Positions 1-6,077 of a DNA stretch of 9,360 nucleotides are shown in pieces. Below the pieces are notes generated by a model. That model did not search any database. It worked only from the letters and a program-made list of their open reading frames with translations, and had not been told where the DNA came from. Source of the stretch: an uncultured Caulobacteraceae bacterium (GTDB lineage Bacteria; Pseudomonadota; Alphaproteobacteria; Caulobacterales; TH1-2); the NCBI GenBank assembly GCA_937967425.1, contig CALBST010000044.1, forward strand, positions 1 to 9,360, written 5' to 3'. Both the position numbers and the translations under genes were made by a program. Each line of letters opens with the position of its first letter. Position 1 is the stretch's first letter.

Positions 1-213
1 ATGCTGCCGGACAATTATCCGATCTTCCCGTACACGCCGACTGAAACCGGCCAGTACATGGTGCGGCTGCTGATGCAGGCGTGCACGCATGCGCCGTGTT
101 ATGCGGGTGCGCGCGTCGTCACCAACGGGCCCGCTGGTCAACCGCCGCAAACGCAAGCGCCGCAGACGGGTGGAAACACCACGACCGGCGGCGGCACGCC
201 GGGCAAGCCCTAA
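1..213 (+). CDS. Unrecognised protein, C-terminal part (5' end probably outside the window)
   Basis: Frame 1 is open from the first base to a TAA at 211-213. An ATG sits at base 1, but no upstream sequence is visible, so this is most likely the last 70 codons of a longer gene. The visible part begins with an aromatic and proline-rich stretch (YPIFPYTPTETGQYMVRLLM), has two cysteines in CTHAPC, and ends in a disordered Pro/Gln/Thr/Gly-rich tail (about residues 43-70). Such a tail is a typical C-terminus of an exported or envelope protein, but that is inference. I do not recognise the family. The stop codon overlaps the stop of the convergent gene at 210-632 by 4 bp (210-213). Confidence 0.55.
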   Translation: MLPDNYPIFPYTPTETGQYMVRLLMQACTHAPCYAGARVVTNGPAGQPPQTQAPQTGGNTTTGGGTPGKP

Positions 214-632
214 GCGTAAGGGAAGCAGAGCTCGCGCGGCAGTTCGAGACCGAAATGCTGCGCGAGCGCTTCGATCGCCGCTTCGTGCTCTTCGTAAGGA
301 TCGGAATTGTCCGGGCCCACGATCACGATTCGGAAGTTGACTTGGTTGCGTCCGCCCGGGGGCAGCATGGCGGTGGCGAGGCCTTCGCCATCGGCTGACC
401 GGAGGGTCAGGAAAAGCGGCATCGTCTTGGCGATGTGATCCTTCAAGCCGATGGCTTGCTCGAACGTCGCCGCGGTTTTGGGGGCGCGGTAGGTTTCGCG
501 CGCGGCGCCTTCGTAGCGGCGGAAGTATTTATCGACGACATGGCGCATCAGCGCCGCTTCGGCTTCCGCCTCGGCCTCGGTTTCAAATCTGAACCAGGTG
601 GCGCCGGCTGGCGCATCGCACACATACCGCAT
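210..632 (-). CDS. Conserved-looking hypothetical protein, 140 aa
   Basis: I chose the ATG at 632-630 (protein starts MRYVCDAPAG) and not the longer frame opening at 716. A -10-like TATACT lies at 645-640, 7 nt upstream of this ATG, so transcription would begin at or next to it and the mRNA may be leaderless; no Shine-Dalgarno is visible. The 28-residue extension is low in charge and looks like translated intergenic DNA. The protein is soluble with mixed alpha/beta character: an acidic Glu-Ala repeat at about residues 17-27 (ETEAEAEAEA), a basic helical region around 30-60, and a beta-rich part (NQVNFRIVIVGPD, near residue 100) followed by a C-terminal helix. No signal peptide, membrane segment or catalytic motif is evident, and I do not recognise the family. 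The codon pattern and protein-like composition support a real gene. Confidence 0.7.
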   Translation of the reverse strand: MRYVCDAPAGATWFRFETEAEAEAEAALMRHVVDKYFRRYEGAARETYRAPKTAATFEQAIGLKDHIAKTMPLFLTLRSADGEGLATAMLPPGGRNQVNFRIVIVGPDNSDPYEEHEAAIEALAQHFGLELPRELCFPYA

Positions 633-639
633 GAGAGGC

Positions 640-647
640 AGTATAGC
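640..647 (-). promoter_or_regulatory. Candidate -10 element (GCTATACT) for a leaderless transcript
   Basis: Read on the minus strand this is GCTATACT, with a TATACT hexamer (5/6 match to TATAAT) and a fair match to the Caulobacter GCTANAWC pattern. Its last base is 7 nt before the ATG at 632, so a start site 6-8 nt downstream falls on the start codon. The -35 is poor: TTGTTC at 663-658 is spaced only 12 nt away. Confidence 0.4.
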
Positions 648-687
648 GCACGAACCGGAACAAATTATGGAGAGAGCTGCAGCTTGA

Positions 688-718
688 TGCGCGAAAGCGC
701 ACCCTGTGGTCCACAAGG
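688..718. repeat. Two adjacent small stem-loops in a 114-bp gene-free gap
   Basis: TGCGC-GAAA-GCGCA (688-701, 5-bp stem with a GNRA-type tetraloop on the plus strand) is directly followed by an imperfect inverted repeat CCCTGTG-GTC-CACAAGG (702-718). The second one pairs best as minus-strand RNA: CCTTGTG/CACAGGG, seven pairs including one G-U. They lie 29 bp past the stop of the secreted-protein gene (747) and could slow or end its transcript. No T-tract follows, so an intrinsic terminator is not demonstrated. The rest of 633-746 holds only the promoter-like element near 640. Confidence 0.3.
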
Positions 719-746
719 CACGCCTCCGTTTAGCGCGTTGATTAGA

Positions 747-1199
747 TTAGCAGGGCACGTCGACGGTGACGTAGCGATTGGCGTAGCGATCCCACTGACG
801 CTCCTGACGCGTGCATTGCGGCTCGGGCTCGTAATACGGATCGTCTCTGTAGTCGCCGCCGCGATAATAATCGTCCTCGCGCCGGTCGTAGTAGCCATCG
901 TCGCGGCGATCATTGTTGTTGCTGTTGGCGACAGCGCTGGCGATCACGGCGCCGAGCACGAGGCCGATGACGCCGGCAGCGACGGCATCATCATCATCGC
1001 GGCCATAGCGGCGGCGGTCGCGATCGCGCTCGCAGCCATAATTGTTGTCGCGCCGGCAACCGTCGCCCCAATAGCCGCCACCGTGATGGTAGCCGCGGTC
1101 GTGCCCGCCGCGATAACGCTGGGCGGAGGCCGTCGCTGGGGCCAGGGTGGTCAAGGCGAAGGCCAAGGCGGCAAGAATGGTCGCGAACTTATGCATCAT
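747..1199 (-). CDS. Small secreted Tyr/Asp/Arg/Gly-rich protein with a glycine-zipper-like segment
   Basis: 150 aa. The start is the first of two adjacent ATGs (1199), with a GGGAG Shine-Dalgarno at 1212-1208, 8 nt upstream. A clear Sec signal peptide (MMHKF, then a hydrophobic stretch) ends in ATASA with likely cleavage after A26. The mature protein has a His/Gly/Tyr-rich region (about 28-46), a Cys pair in GCRRDNNYGC (C48, C56), a charged Arg/Asp run, a hydrophobic alanine/glycine segment at about 72-91 (AVAAGVIGLVLGAVIASAVA) of the glycine-zipper sort, and then a disordered Asp/Tyr/Arg-rich stretch. It closes with QCTRQERQWDRYANRYVTVDVPC, where C129 and the terminal C150 may form a disulfide. 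It resembles the many uncharacterised periplasmic glycine-zipper proteins of alphaproteobacteria. I cannot assign a function; envelope association is inferred from the signal peptide and the zipper. Confidence 0.8.
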   Translation of the reverse strand: MMHKFATILAALAFALTTLAPATASAQRYRGGHDRGYHHGGGYWGDGCRRDNNYGCERDRDRRRYGRDDDDAVAAGVIGLVLGAVIASAVANSNNNDRRDDGYYDRREDDYYRGGDYRDDPYYEPEPQCTRQERQWDRYANRYVTVDVPC

Positions 1200-1232
1200 C
1201 TGAAATGCTCCCAGGGCGAGCCTCGCAATACC

Positions 1233-1254
1233 GGGCTGAATGAGGGCTGAATCA
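1233..1254. repeat. 11-bp tandem direct repeat in the divergent promoter region
   Basis: GGGCTGAATGA and GGGCTGAATCA lie head to tail and differ at one base of eleven. They sit 34-55 bp upstream of the secreted-protein start (1199) and about 90 bp upstream of the DUF1428 start (1345). A repeat of about one helical turn in a divergent promoter region would suit an operator with two half sites on the same DNA face. This is inference from spacing only. Confidence 0.35.
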
Positions 1255-1285
1255 GGAACCGGCTGCGAAAGGTCTTGGCGATTGT

Positions 1286-1301
1286 CGGGGCGTGGGCCCC
1301 G
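1286..1301. repeat. GC-rich inverted repeat between divergent genes
   Basis: CGGGGC-GTGG-GCCCCG forms a perfect 6-bp stem with a 4-nt loop, 43 bp upstream of the DUF1428 start. There is no adjacent T-run on either strand, so I do not call it a terminator. In this GC-rich DNA it may be chance. Confidence 0.25.
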
Positions 1302-1344
1302 GCATACGTCCTTCGGTGGCAGTTAGAACTGAGAGGAGACACCC

Positions 1345-1698
1345 ATGCCTTATGTCGATGGTTTCGTGCTGGCGGTGCCGAAGAAAAATCTGGACGCCTA
1401 CAAGGACATGGCTCGCAAGGCCGGGGAGGTTTGGATGGAGCACGGCGCGCTTTCTTATGTCGAATGCGCCGGTGACGATGTGCCGTTTGGCGAGCTGACC
1501 TCGTTCCCGCGCGCGGTGCAGGCCAAGGACGACGAGATCGTGGTCTTCTCCTGGGCGACCTACAGGGACCGCGCCACTCGCGACGAAGTGATGAAAAAGG
1601 TGATGGCCGATCCGCGCATGGACGGCGAATACAAAGACGTCTTCGACAGCAAGCGCATGATTTTCGGCGGCTTCGAGAGCTTTATCGCGTTGGGCTGA
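1345..1698 (+). CDS. DUF1428 family protein (YbaA-like)
   Basis: 117 aa, full length for the family. The ATG at 1345 has an AGGAG Shine-Dalgarno at 1334-1338, 6 nt upstream. The protein matches the E. coli YbaA/DUF1428 pattern throughout: MPYVDGFVLAVP at the start, GALSYVECAGDDVP near residue 35, VVFSWATYRDR near 66, and DPRMDGEY with KRMIFGGFESF at the C-terminus. The family has a ferredoxin-like alpha/beta fold of the dimeric alpha-beta-barrel type and is a small cytoplasmic protein of unknown biochemical role; I assign no reaction. It stands alone. Upstream it is divergent from the secreted-protein gene, and downstream it converges on the M3 peptidase, with a shared hairpin terminator between them. 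Confidence 0.9.
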   Translation: MPYVDGFVLAVPKKNLDAYKDMARKAGEVWMEHGALSYVECAGDDVPFGELTSFPRAVQAKDDEIVVFSWATYRDRATRDEVMKKVMADPRMDGEYKDVFDSKRMIFGGFESFIALG

Positions 1699-1712
1699 GC
1701 ACCCAAAAAAGA

Positions 1713-1742
1713 AAGGGCGCGGACATTGCTGTCCGCGCCCTT
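1713..1742 (-). terminator. Rho-independent terminator of the M3 peptidase gene (possibly bidirectional)
   Basis: AAGGGCGCGGACA and TGTCCGCGCCCTT form a perfect 13-bp stem around a TTGC loop. Read on the minus strand, the stem begins 19 nt after the peptidase stop (1762) and is followed by a T-rich run (TTTCTTTTTTGGG, 1713 down to 1701), a classic intrinsic terminator. On the plus strand it lies 15 nt after the DUF1428 stop but is followed by only two Ts, so termination that way would be weaker. Confidence 0.85.
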
Positions 1743-1761
1743 GGCGTGTGTTGGTTCGTGC

Positions 1762-3978
1762 TTAGTTGCCGCCGCCGCTCGAGCCGCCGTCGCCGGTCGG
1801 GAAGCCGCGCGTGCGGAGGAGGGCGTTCACGTCCGGATCGCGGCCGCGGAATTGGCGGTAAGCTTCGGCGCGATCGGTGGTGTTGCCGGGCGCCAGGATG
1901 ATGTTGCGCATGCCGGCCGCGACGGTCGGATCGAAGACGTTGCCGCTGGCCTCGAACATTTCCCAGGTGTCGGCGTCCATCGTCTCCGACCAGAGGTAGG
2001 AGTAATAGCCGGCCGAGTAGGCGTCGCTCGAGAACAGGTGGCCGAACTGGGGCAGGCGGTGACGCATGGCCAGTTCGCGCGGCATGTTGAGCGAAGCGAG
2101 GGTCTCGCGCTCGAACGCATCGACGTCGGTAATGGGCTCGGCGCGGTTATGCAGCGACATGTCAACGAGCGCCGAGGAGAGATACTCAACCGTGGCGTAG
2201 CCTTGGTTGAAGGTCGAGGCGTTGTTGATGCGATCGACCAACGCCTGCGGCATCGGCTGGTTGGTGCGATAGTGGCGGGCGAAACGATCGAGGATCGGGC
2301 GCGAGAGCACCCAGTGTTCGTGCACTTGGCTTGGATACTCGACGTAATCGCGCGGCGTGCCGGCGAGGCCCGGATAGTTCACTTCCGAGAGCAGGCCGTG
2401 GAGTGCGTGACCGAACTCGTGGAAGAGGGTTTCGGCGTCATCGAGCGAGATCAGAATCGGGCCGTCGCCGCCGCGCACGAAGTTGTTGTTGTTCGAGGTG
2501 ATCGGCGTGATGGTGCGGCCGGTGAAGGTCTCGTGGCCTTGATAGCCGTTCGCCCACGCGCCCGAACGCTTGCCGGTGCGGGCGAAGTTATCGAGGTAGA
2601 AGAGCCCCTGGTATGAGCCATCGCGATCGCTGACTTCGAACACGCGCACGTCTTCATGGAAGACTGGCACCGTGCCGGTGATCTCGCGGAACGACAGGCC
2701 ATAAAGCTGGTTCGCCATGTAGAAGGCGCCCTCGACCATGTTGTCGAGCACGAAGTATTCGCGGACTTCGTTCTGATCGAGATTGTAGCGATCGCGGCGG
2801 ACCTGCTCGGCGTAGAAATTGTAGTCCCACGGCTCGATGGTGATGCCGGCGCGCTGGCGATCTGCGATCGCCTGCATGTCACGCACTTCTTCGTGGACGC
2901 GCGCGACGGCGGCGGGCCACACGCGCATCATCAATTCCTGCGCGCGCTCCGGCGTGCCGGCCATGGTGTCTGCCATGCGCAGGTGGGCGTGGGTTGGGAA
3001 GCCGAGGATTTGCGCGCGTTCGGCGCGTAGGCGGAGGATGTCGGCAATCACCGCGTTGGTGTCGTTCGCATCGCCGTTGTCGCCGCGGTTCTTGAATGCG
3101 GTCCAGACTTGCTGGCGCAGAGCGCGGTTGGTGGAGAAGGTCAGGAACGGATCGACGCTGGAGCGTGTGTTGACCACTGCCCACTGGCCTGGACGGCCAC
3201 GCTCGGTTGCCGCGCGCGCGAGCGCGTCGACGATGTTCGGCGGCAGGCCGGCGAGGTCGCGGCGATTGGTGATGAAGATCGCGGTGTTTTCGTCCGCCAG
3301 CAGCCGGCGGCCGAAATCGGCGAACTTGGTGGAGAGTTCTTCGTTGATGGCGCCGAGGCGGGCTTGCTGCTCCGGCGTGGCGGCAGCGCCCGCGCGCACG
3401 AATTGGTTGTGCGTACGCTCGAGCAAGCGGAGTTGTTCAGCGCTGAGGCCAAGCGTGGCGCGGCGCTCGTAGAGGTCGTTGATGCGGTTGAAGAGCGCGC
3501 GGTTGAACGTAATGGCGTTGTAGGCCGCGGTGATACGCGGCGACCATTCGGCTTCAACGGCTTGGATTTGCTCGTTGCTGATGTTGTCGGTCATCACGCC
3601 GAAGACGGTGAGCGCGCGGTCGAGGTGGCGGCCGCTGTCCTGCATCGGGACCATGGTGTTTTCGAAAGTCGGGCGCGCCGGGTTGTTGGCGATCGCCTGC
3701 ACTTCCGCTTCTTGCAGACGGATGCCGAGCTCGAGCGCGGGACCGACGAGTTCGGCGCGCGCCTGATCCCACGGCGGCACGCCGCCATGCGGGCCTGTCC
3801 ACGGCTTCAACAGCGGATCTTGATTGGCTTGAGCGGTAAGGGTTTGCACGTCGGACTGAGCTTGTTGGTAAGCGGCGGCGTTGCCGAACGCGGCGGACGT
3901 TTCCGCGCCGGTGGTGGCGCAGGCGGCAAGCAGCGGGACGCTTGCCGCAAGGCAAACGGCGAGTAGATGCTTCTTCAT
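1762..3978 (-). CDS. M3 family zinc metallopeptidase, predicted lipoprotein (peptidyl-dipeptidase Dcp-like)
   Basis: 738 aa. The frame could open at 4077, but the ATG at 3978 gives a proper lipoprotein signal peptide: MKKHLL, hydrophobic core, lipobox LAAC with Cys20. It also has a G-rich GGGGG ribosome-site candidate 6 nt upstream. The helical N-terminal M3 region spans about 40-330 and the catalytic part about 340-725. The zinc motif is H520-E521-F522-G523-H524. The likely third ligand is E547 in DYVEYPSQ. The downstream M3 signature AYSAGYYSYLWSE (about 653-665), which holds substrate-binding tyrosines, is intact. Family members cleave C-terminal dipeptides (Dcp) or oligopeptides. With the lipid anchor this one should act in the periplasm on short peptides. 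It ends in a Gly/Ser-rich tail (GDGGSSGGGN). Spacing from H520 to E547 is 27 residues, against 29 in E. coli Dcp. It is a single-gene unit with its own terminator, and exact cleavage specificity cannot be told from sequence. Confidence 0.93.
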   Translation of the reverse strand: MKKHLLAVCLAASVPLLAACATTGAETSAAFGNAAAYQQAQSDVQTLTAQANQDPLLKPWTGPHGGVPPWDQARAELVGPALELGIRLQEAEVQAIANNPARPTFENTMVPMQDSGRHLDRALTVFGVMTDNISNEQIQAVEAEWSPRITAAYNAITFNRALFNRINDLYERRATLGLSAEQLRLLERTHNQFVRAGAAATPEQQARLGAINEELSTKFADFGRRLLADENTAIFITNRRDLAGLPPNIVDALARAATERGRPGQWAVVNTRSSVDPFLTFSTNRALRQQVWTAFKNRGDNGDANDTNAVIADILRLRAERAQILGFPTHAHLRMADTMAGTPERAQELMMRVWPAAVARVHEEVRDMQAIADRQRAGITIEPWDYNFYAEQVRRDRYNLDQNEVREYFVLDNMVEGAFYMANQLYGLSFREITGTVPVFHEDVRVFEVSDRDGSYQGLFYLDNFARTGKRSGAWANGYQGHETFTGRTITPITSNNNNFVRGGDGPILISLDDAETLFHEFGHALHGLLSEVNYPGLAGTPRDYVEYPSQVHEHWVLSRPILDRFARHYRTNQPMPQALVDRINNASTFNQGYATVEYLSSALVDMSLHNRAEPITDVDAFERETLASLNMPRELAMRHRLPQFGHLFSSDAYSAGYYSYLWSETMDADTWEMFEASGNVFDPTVAAGMRNIILAPGNTTDRAEAYRQFRGRDPDVNALLRTRGFPTGDGGSSGGGN

Positions 3979-4003
3979 GGAACCCCCAGGATAAAGAGAG
4001 ACG

Positions 4004-4019
4004 GCCCGAATAGGCGGGC
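4004..4019. repeat. Small hairpin in the peptidase 5' leader
   Basis: GCCCG-AATAGG-CGGGC, a 5-bp stem with a 6-nt loop, lies 26-41 nt upstream of the peptidase ATG (3978). It would be inside the transcribed leader if the promoter near 4032-4061 is real. The stem is short, so chance is possible. Confidence 0.2.
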
Positions 4020-4031
4020 GGCGTTGCCCTG

Positions 4032-4061
4032 ATTTTGGCCGGTTACGGCATGCGGTAGCAA
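4032..4061 (-). promoter_or_regulatory. Candidate promoter for the M3 peptidase gene
   Basis: Read on the minus strand: TTGCTA (4061-4056), 18-nt spacer, CAAAAT (4037-4032). Both hexamers match the vegetative consensus at 4 of 6 bases. The implied leader is about 47 nt. The rest of the 201-bp divergent gap (3979-4179) shows no convincing promoter for the plus-strand lipoprotein gene. Confidence 0.3.
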
Positions 4062-4179
4062 GGGCGCACGGCGCCACGCTGACGAGGGGTCATGGTTTTG
4101 CGACGAATGGCCGGATGGGGTTTCGGCATCCCGCCGCGGCTGCTACCACAGGCGCCGCAGATACAAGGGGAGAGTGTTC

Positions 4180-4839
4180 ATGCGCCGTGCGATTTTGGCT
4201 GTGGTTTCCGTTTGTGCGCTGGCGGCGTGCAATCCTTCAGCGCCGGCGGGCGGGGGAAGTGAGGCCGGCGGCGGCGGTCTGTTCCCCGATCTGAACAGCG
4301 GCGCCTATCGGGCCGAAGCGACGCTGACGGGTGACGACGGCAGGACAATGCCAATCGTCATGATCCGCGATGGCCGCAATATGCGCATGGAAGTCAGCGC
4401 TCCGGAGGGCGCTTCGACCATCATCACCAATGGCGATACGGGCGAGAGCTTCGTCATCACCACGCAAGGCGGGCGTCAATTTGCGATCCGCGCGTCGGGT
4501 CTCAATCAAGGTCTGACCAACCCGGTCGACGAGTGGCAGGGCGATCTGGCCGAAACCGCGACGCGTACGGGCACGTGCTCGGTCGCCGGCGAGAGCGGCT
4601 CCGAATGGACAAAAACCACGGCTGAAGACGGCACCGACACGGTGTGCGTAACCGATGATGGCATCATCCTGCGCGCCACCGACGATGGGCGCGTGGCTTG
4701 GGAAACCACCAGCGTTCAGCGCGGGCCGCAAAGCGCCTCGTTGTTCACATTGCCGGAAGGCGTTCAGGCGATGGATTTGGGCAACATGGAGGGAATGATG
4801 AATCAAGCCCTTGAGGCCGCCAAGCAGCGGGGCAACTAG
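4180..4839 (+). CDS. Predicted outer-membrane or periplasmic lipoprotein, LolA-like/DUF4412-like
   Basis: 219 aa. An in-frame GTG at 4174 exists, but the GGGGAG Shine-Dalgarno at 4167-4172 is 7 nt from the ATG at 4180 and only 1 nt from the GTG, so I take the ATG. The lipoprotein signal peptide (MRRAIL, hydrophobic core) ends in LAAC with Cys17, followed by a Pro/Gly/Ser linker (about 18-33). The rest is predicted beta-rich: YRAEATLTGDDG, then MRMEVSAPEGASTIITNG and FVITTQGGRQFAIR, an alternating pattern typical of LolA/LolB-like or DUF4412 half-barrels that bind lipid or hydrophobic ligands. C133 and C156 could pair. Near the C-terminus, SLFTLPEGVQAMD resembles the closing 'F-x-LP-x-G' strand of such families. 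The fold assignment is inference, and the function is unknown. Its start is divergent from the peptidase start. The next gene on the same strand follows after 119 bp. Confidence 0.85.
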   Translation: MRRAILAVVSVCALAACNPSAPAGGGSEAGGGGLFPDLNSGAYRAEATLTGDDGRTMPIVMIRDGRNMRMEVSAPEGASTIITNGDTGESFVITTQGGRQFAIRASGLNQGLTNPVDEWQGDLAETATRTGTCSVAGESGSEWTKTTAEDGTDTVCVTDDGIILRATDDGRVAWETTSVQRGPQSASLFTLPEGVQAMDLGNMEGMMNQALEAAKQRGN

Positions 4840-4868
4840 GGCTTTTCCCGCAGCCGGGGAGGCAGGGT

Positions 4869-4894
4869 CTTGTGGCGCCGTAAGGCGCCGCAAG
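4869..4894 (+). repeat. GUAA-capped 11-bp hairpin between two plus-strand genes
   Basis: CTTGTGGCGCC and GGCGCCGCAAG pair over 11 bp with one T·G wobble around a GTAA loop, a GNRA-type tetraloop in RNA. The wobble is stable only in plus-strand RNA; on the other strand it is a C/A mismatch. It begins 29 nt after the lipoprotein stop (4839) and ends 64 nt before the next ATG (4959). A smaller stem, CCCG-CAGC-CGGG, precedes it around 4847-4858. No T-run follows, so it may protect or attenuate the transcript, not terminate it. Confidence 0.45.
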
Positions 4895-4958
4895 CCGTTG
4901 TGCGCGGCCTTGCGGCAGGCTATGGCTCATCTCTTCGGCGGGGACTGACGGACGCTAA

Positions 4959-6077
4959 ATGGTTAATTTTACAGCAACCGCTGCCGCGTTCGCGCCCGAA
5001 CTGGCGTCGCGAGTCATGCGGCTGCTTCCCCGCGAATTTCAGGACGCGTTCGTGCAGCAGCCCGACGTGTTCATGTTCTTCTCGTCGATCTTTCTCGCCG
5101 CCGTGCTCGTCGCCGCGTTCTGGATGCTCACAGGCATGGGCAAGGCCAGCTCGATGGCGCGCATGGCGCTGCGCGGCCAAGCGCTGAAGCGCACCAAGGA
5201 TCACCGCGCGCTGGTGCTGATCGCCGAGATCGAAGGCGGCGGCGGTTTGCTGCGCCAGGAAATGAAGGAAGCGATCGAGGACAATTTCGGCATGTTCTCG
5301 TTCGAGCACGACGTGCAGGTCGATCTCTTCCCAATCAAACTGAAGACGGTCTCGCCGCGCGCGCATCCCGAGACGCGCCGTCGCATCGCTGTTGAAGCGG
5401 GCGAAGCGCTAGAGCGGTCGGCGGCGGATGTGATCGTCTGGGGCAAGCGCACGCTTACCGGCAAAATCGATCTGCGCATCACGACGCTGCCGGGATATGG
5501 CCGCACACACGAAGTGCAGGATTTTCAACTCGGCTGGCGCGTCGGCCGCCCGGACGAAGCTGTGCAACGCGCGCTTGCGTTTGCGCTCGCACGCAAGGCG
5601 CGCCCGGTGTTGCACCGGCCGCAGGATTATAAGCCCGAGCGTTTGCAGCCGATCGTCGAAGCGCTCGACAAAATGGTCGAAGCGCGCCCGGCCGAGATCA
5701 GTGAAAACCTGCAGCTCGATATTCTCTCCGATTTTGCCTCCGGCGCGCTTAGCCTTGGCGAGCGCGGCGGTCACATCAAGTGGCTCTCGAAGGCGCTCGA
5801 TGCGCGCCAGCGTTATCTCGATGCGGTTGACCGCACCACCGATCCGATTTCGTGGGGCGCGGCGCAGCAGGAGATTGGCCGCGCGCTGACGGCGCTCGGC
5901 GAGCGCGAGGGCGCGCGCGACAAGCTGGAAGAGGGCGCGTCGCGCCTGCGTCTGGCGATGGACGCGCTGCGTTCGACGGATTCGCTGCAACAGGCGGAAG
6001 TGGCGCTGCGGGCGCTGCAACGCGCTGAGCAAACGCTGCAGCAACGCCGCCGCGTTGGTCTGCGCTGGCCGGGTTAG
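4959..6077 (+). CDS. Single-pass membrane protein with C-terminal TPR-like helices
   Basis: 372 aa. The ATG at 4959 lacks a good Shine-Dalgarno; a later ATG at 5016 (residue 20) is possible. One transmembrane segment lies at about residues 37-59 (VFMFFSSIFLAAVLVAAFWM), followed by a basic stretch (R68-K80) that suggests the large C-terminal part is cytoplasmic. Residues about 83-175 look alpha/beta: RALVLIAEIEG, then LRQEMKEAIEDNF, then ADVIVWGKRTLTGKIDLRI, recalling the small alpha/beta domains found before TPR arrays in signalling proteins. Residues about 225-365 are helical. The motif DPISWGAAQQEIGRALTALGERE (from 295) closely follows the 'W-x-x-x-Q-x-x-LG-x-AL-x-x-LGER' TPR pattern of a common bacterial repeat family. 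I read it as a membrane-anchored protein-binding scaffold of unknown partner. Its TAG overlaps the stop of the convergent kinase gene by 4 bp. Confidence 0.8.
   Translation: MVNFTATAAAFAPELASRVMRLLPREFQDAFVQQPDVFMFFSSIFLAAVLVAAFWMLTGMGKASSMARMALRGQALKRTKDHRALVLIAEIEGGGGLLRQEMKEAIEDNFGMFSFEHDVQVDLFPIKLKTVSPRAHPETRRRIAVEAGEALERSAADVIVWGKRTLTGKIDLRITTLPGYGRTHEVQDFQLGWRVGRPDEAVQRALAFALARKARPVLHRPQDYKPERLQPIVEALDKMVEARPAEISENLQLDILSDFASGALSLGERGGHIKWLSKALDARQRYLDAVDRTTDPISWGAAQQEIGRALTALGEREGARDKLEEGASRLRLAMDALRSTDSLQQAEVALRALQRAEQTLQQRRRVGLRWPG

Noticed and set aside
435..1250. Plus-strand open frame of 271 codons rich in Ile/Val/Ala, resembling a membrane protein
   Set aside because: It is antisense to the secreted protein gene (747-1199), whose Asp/Tyr/Arg-rich codons read as Ile/Val/Ala on the other strand. 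The minus-strand gene has a signal peptide and Shine-Dalgarno; this frame has neither and also crosses the hypothetical gene at 210-632.
1726..2616. Long plus-strand frame opposite the M3 peptidase (also 3109-3966)
   Set aside because: Both are shadows of the peptidase coding strand. They show no recognisable domains, and the minus-strand protein has complete M3 motifs across the same bases.
3979..4077. N-terminal extension of the M3 peptidase
   Set aside because: The 33 added residues are Arg/Pro-rich and would bury a perfect lipoprotein signal peptide. The ATG at 3978 is the sensible start.
4237..4893. Minus-strand frame of 218 codons opposite the small lipoprotein
   Set aside because: No motif or ribosome site. 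The plus-strand frame has a lipobox and a well placed Shine-Dalgarno.
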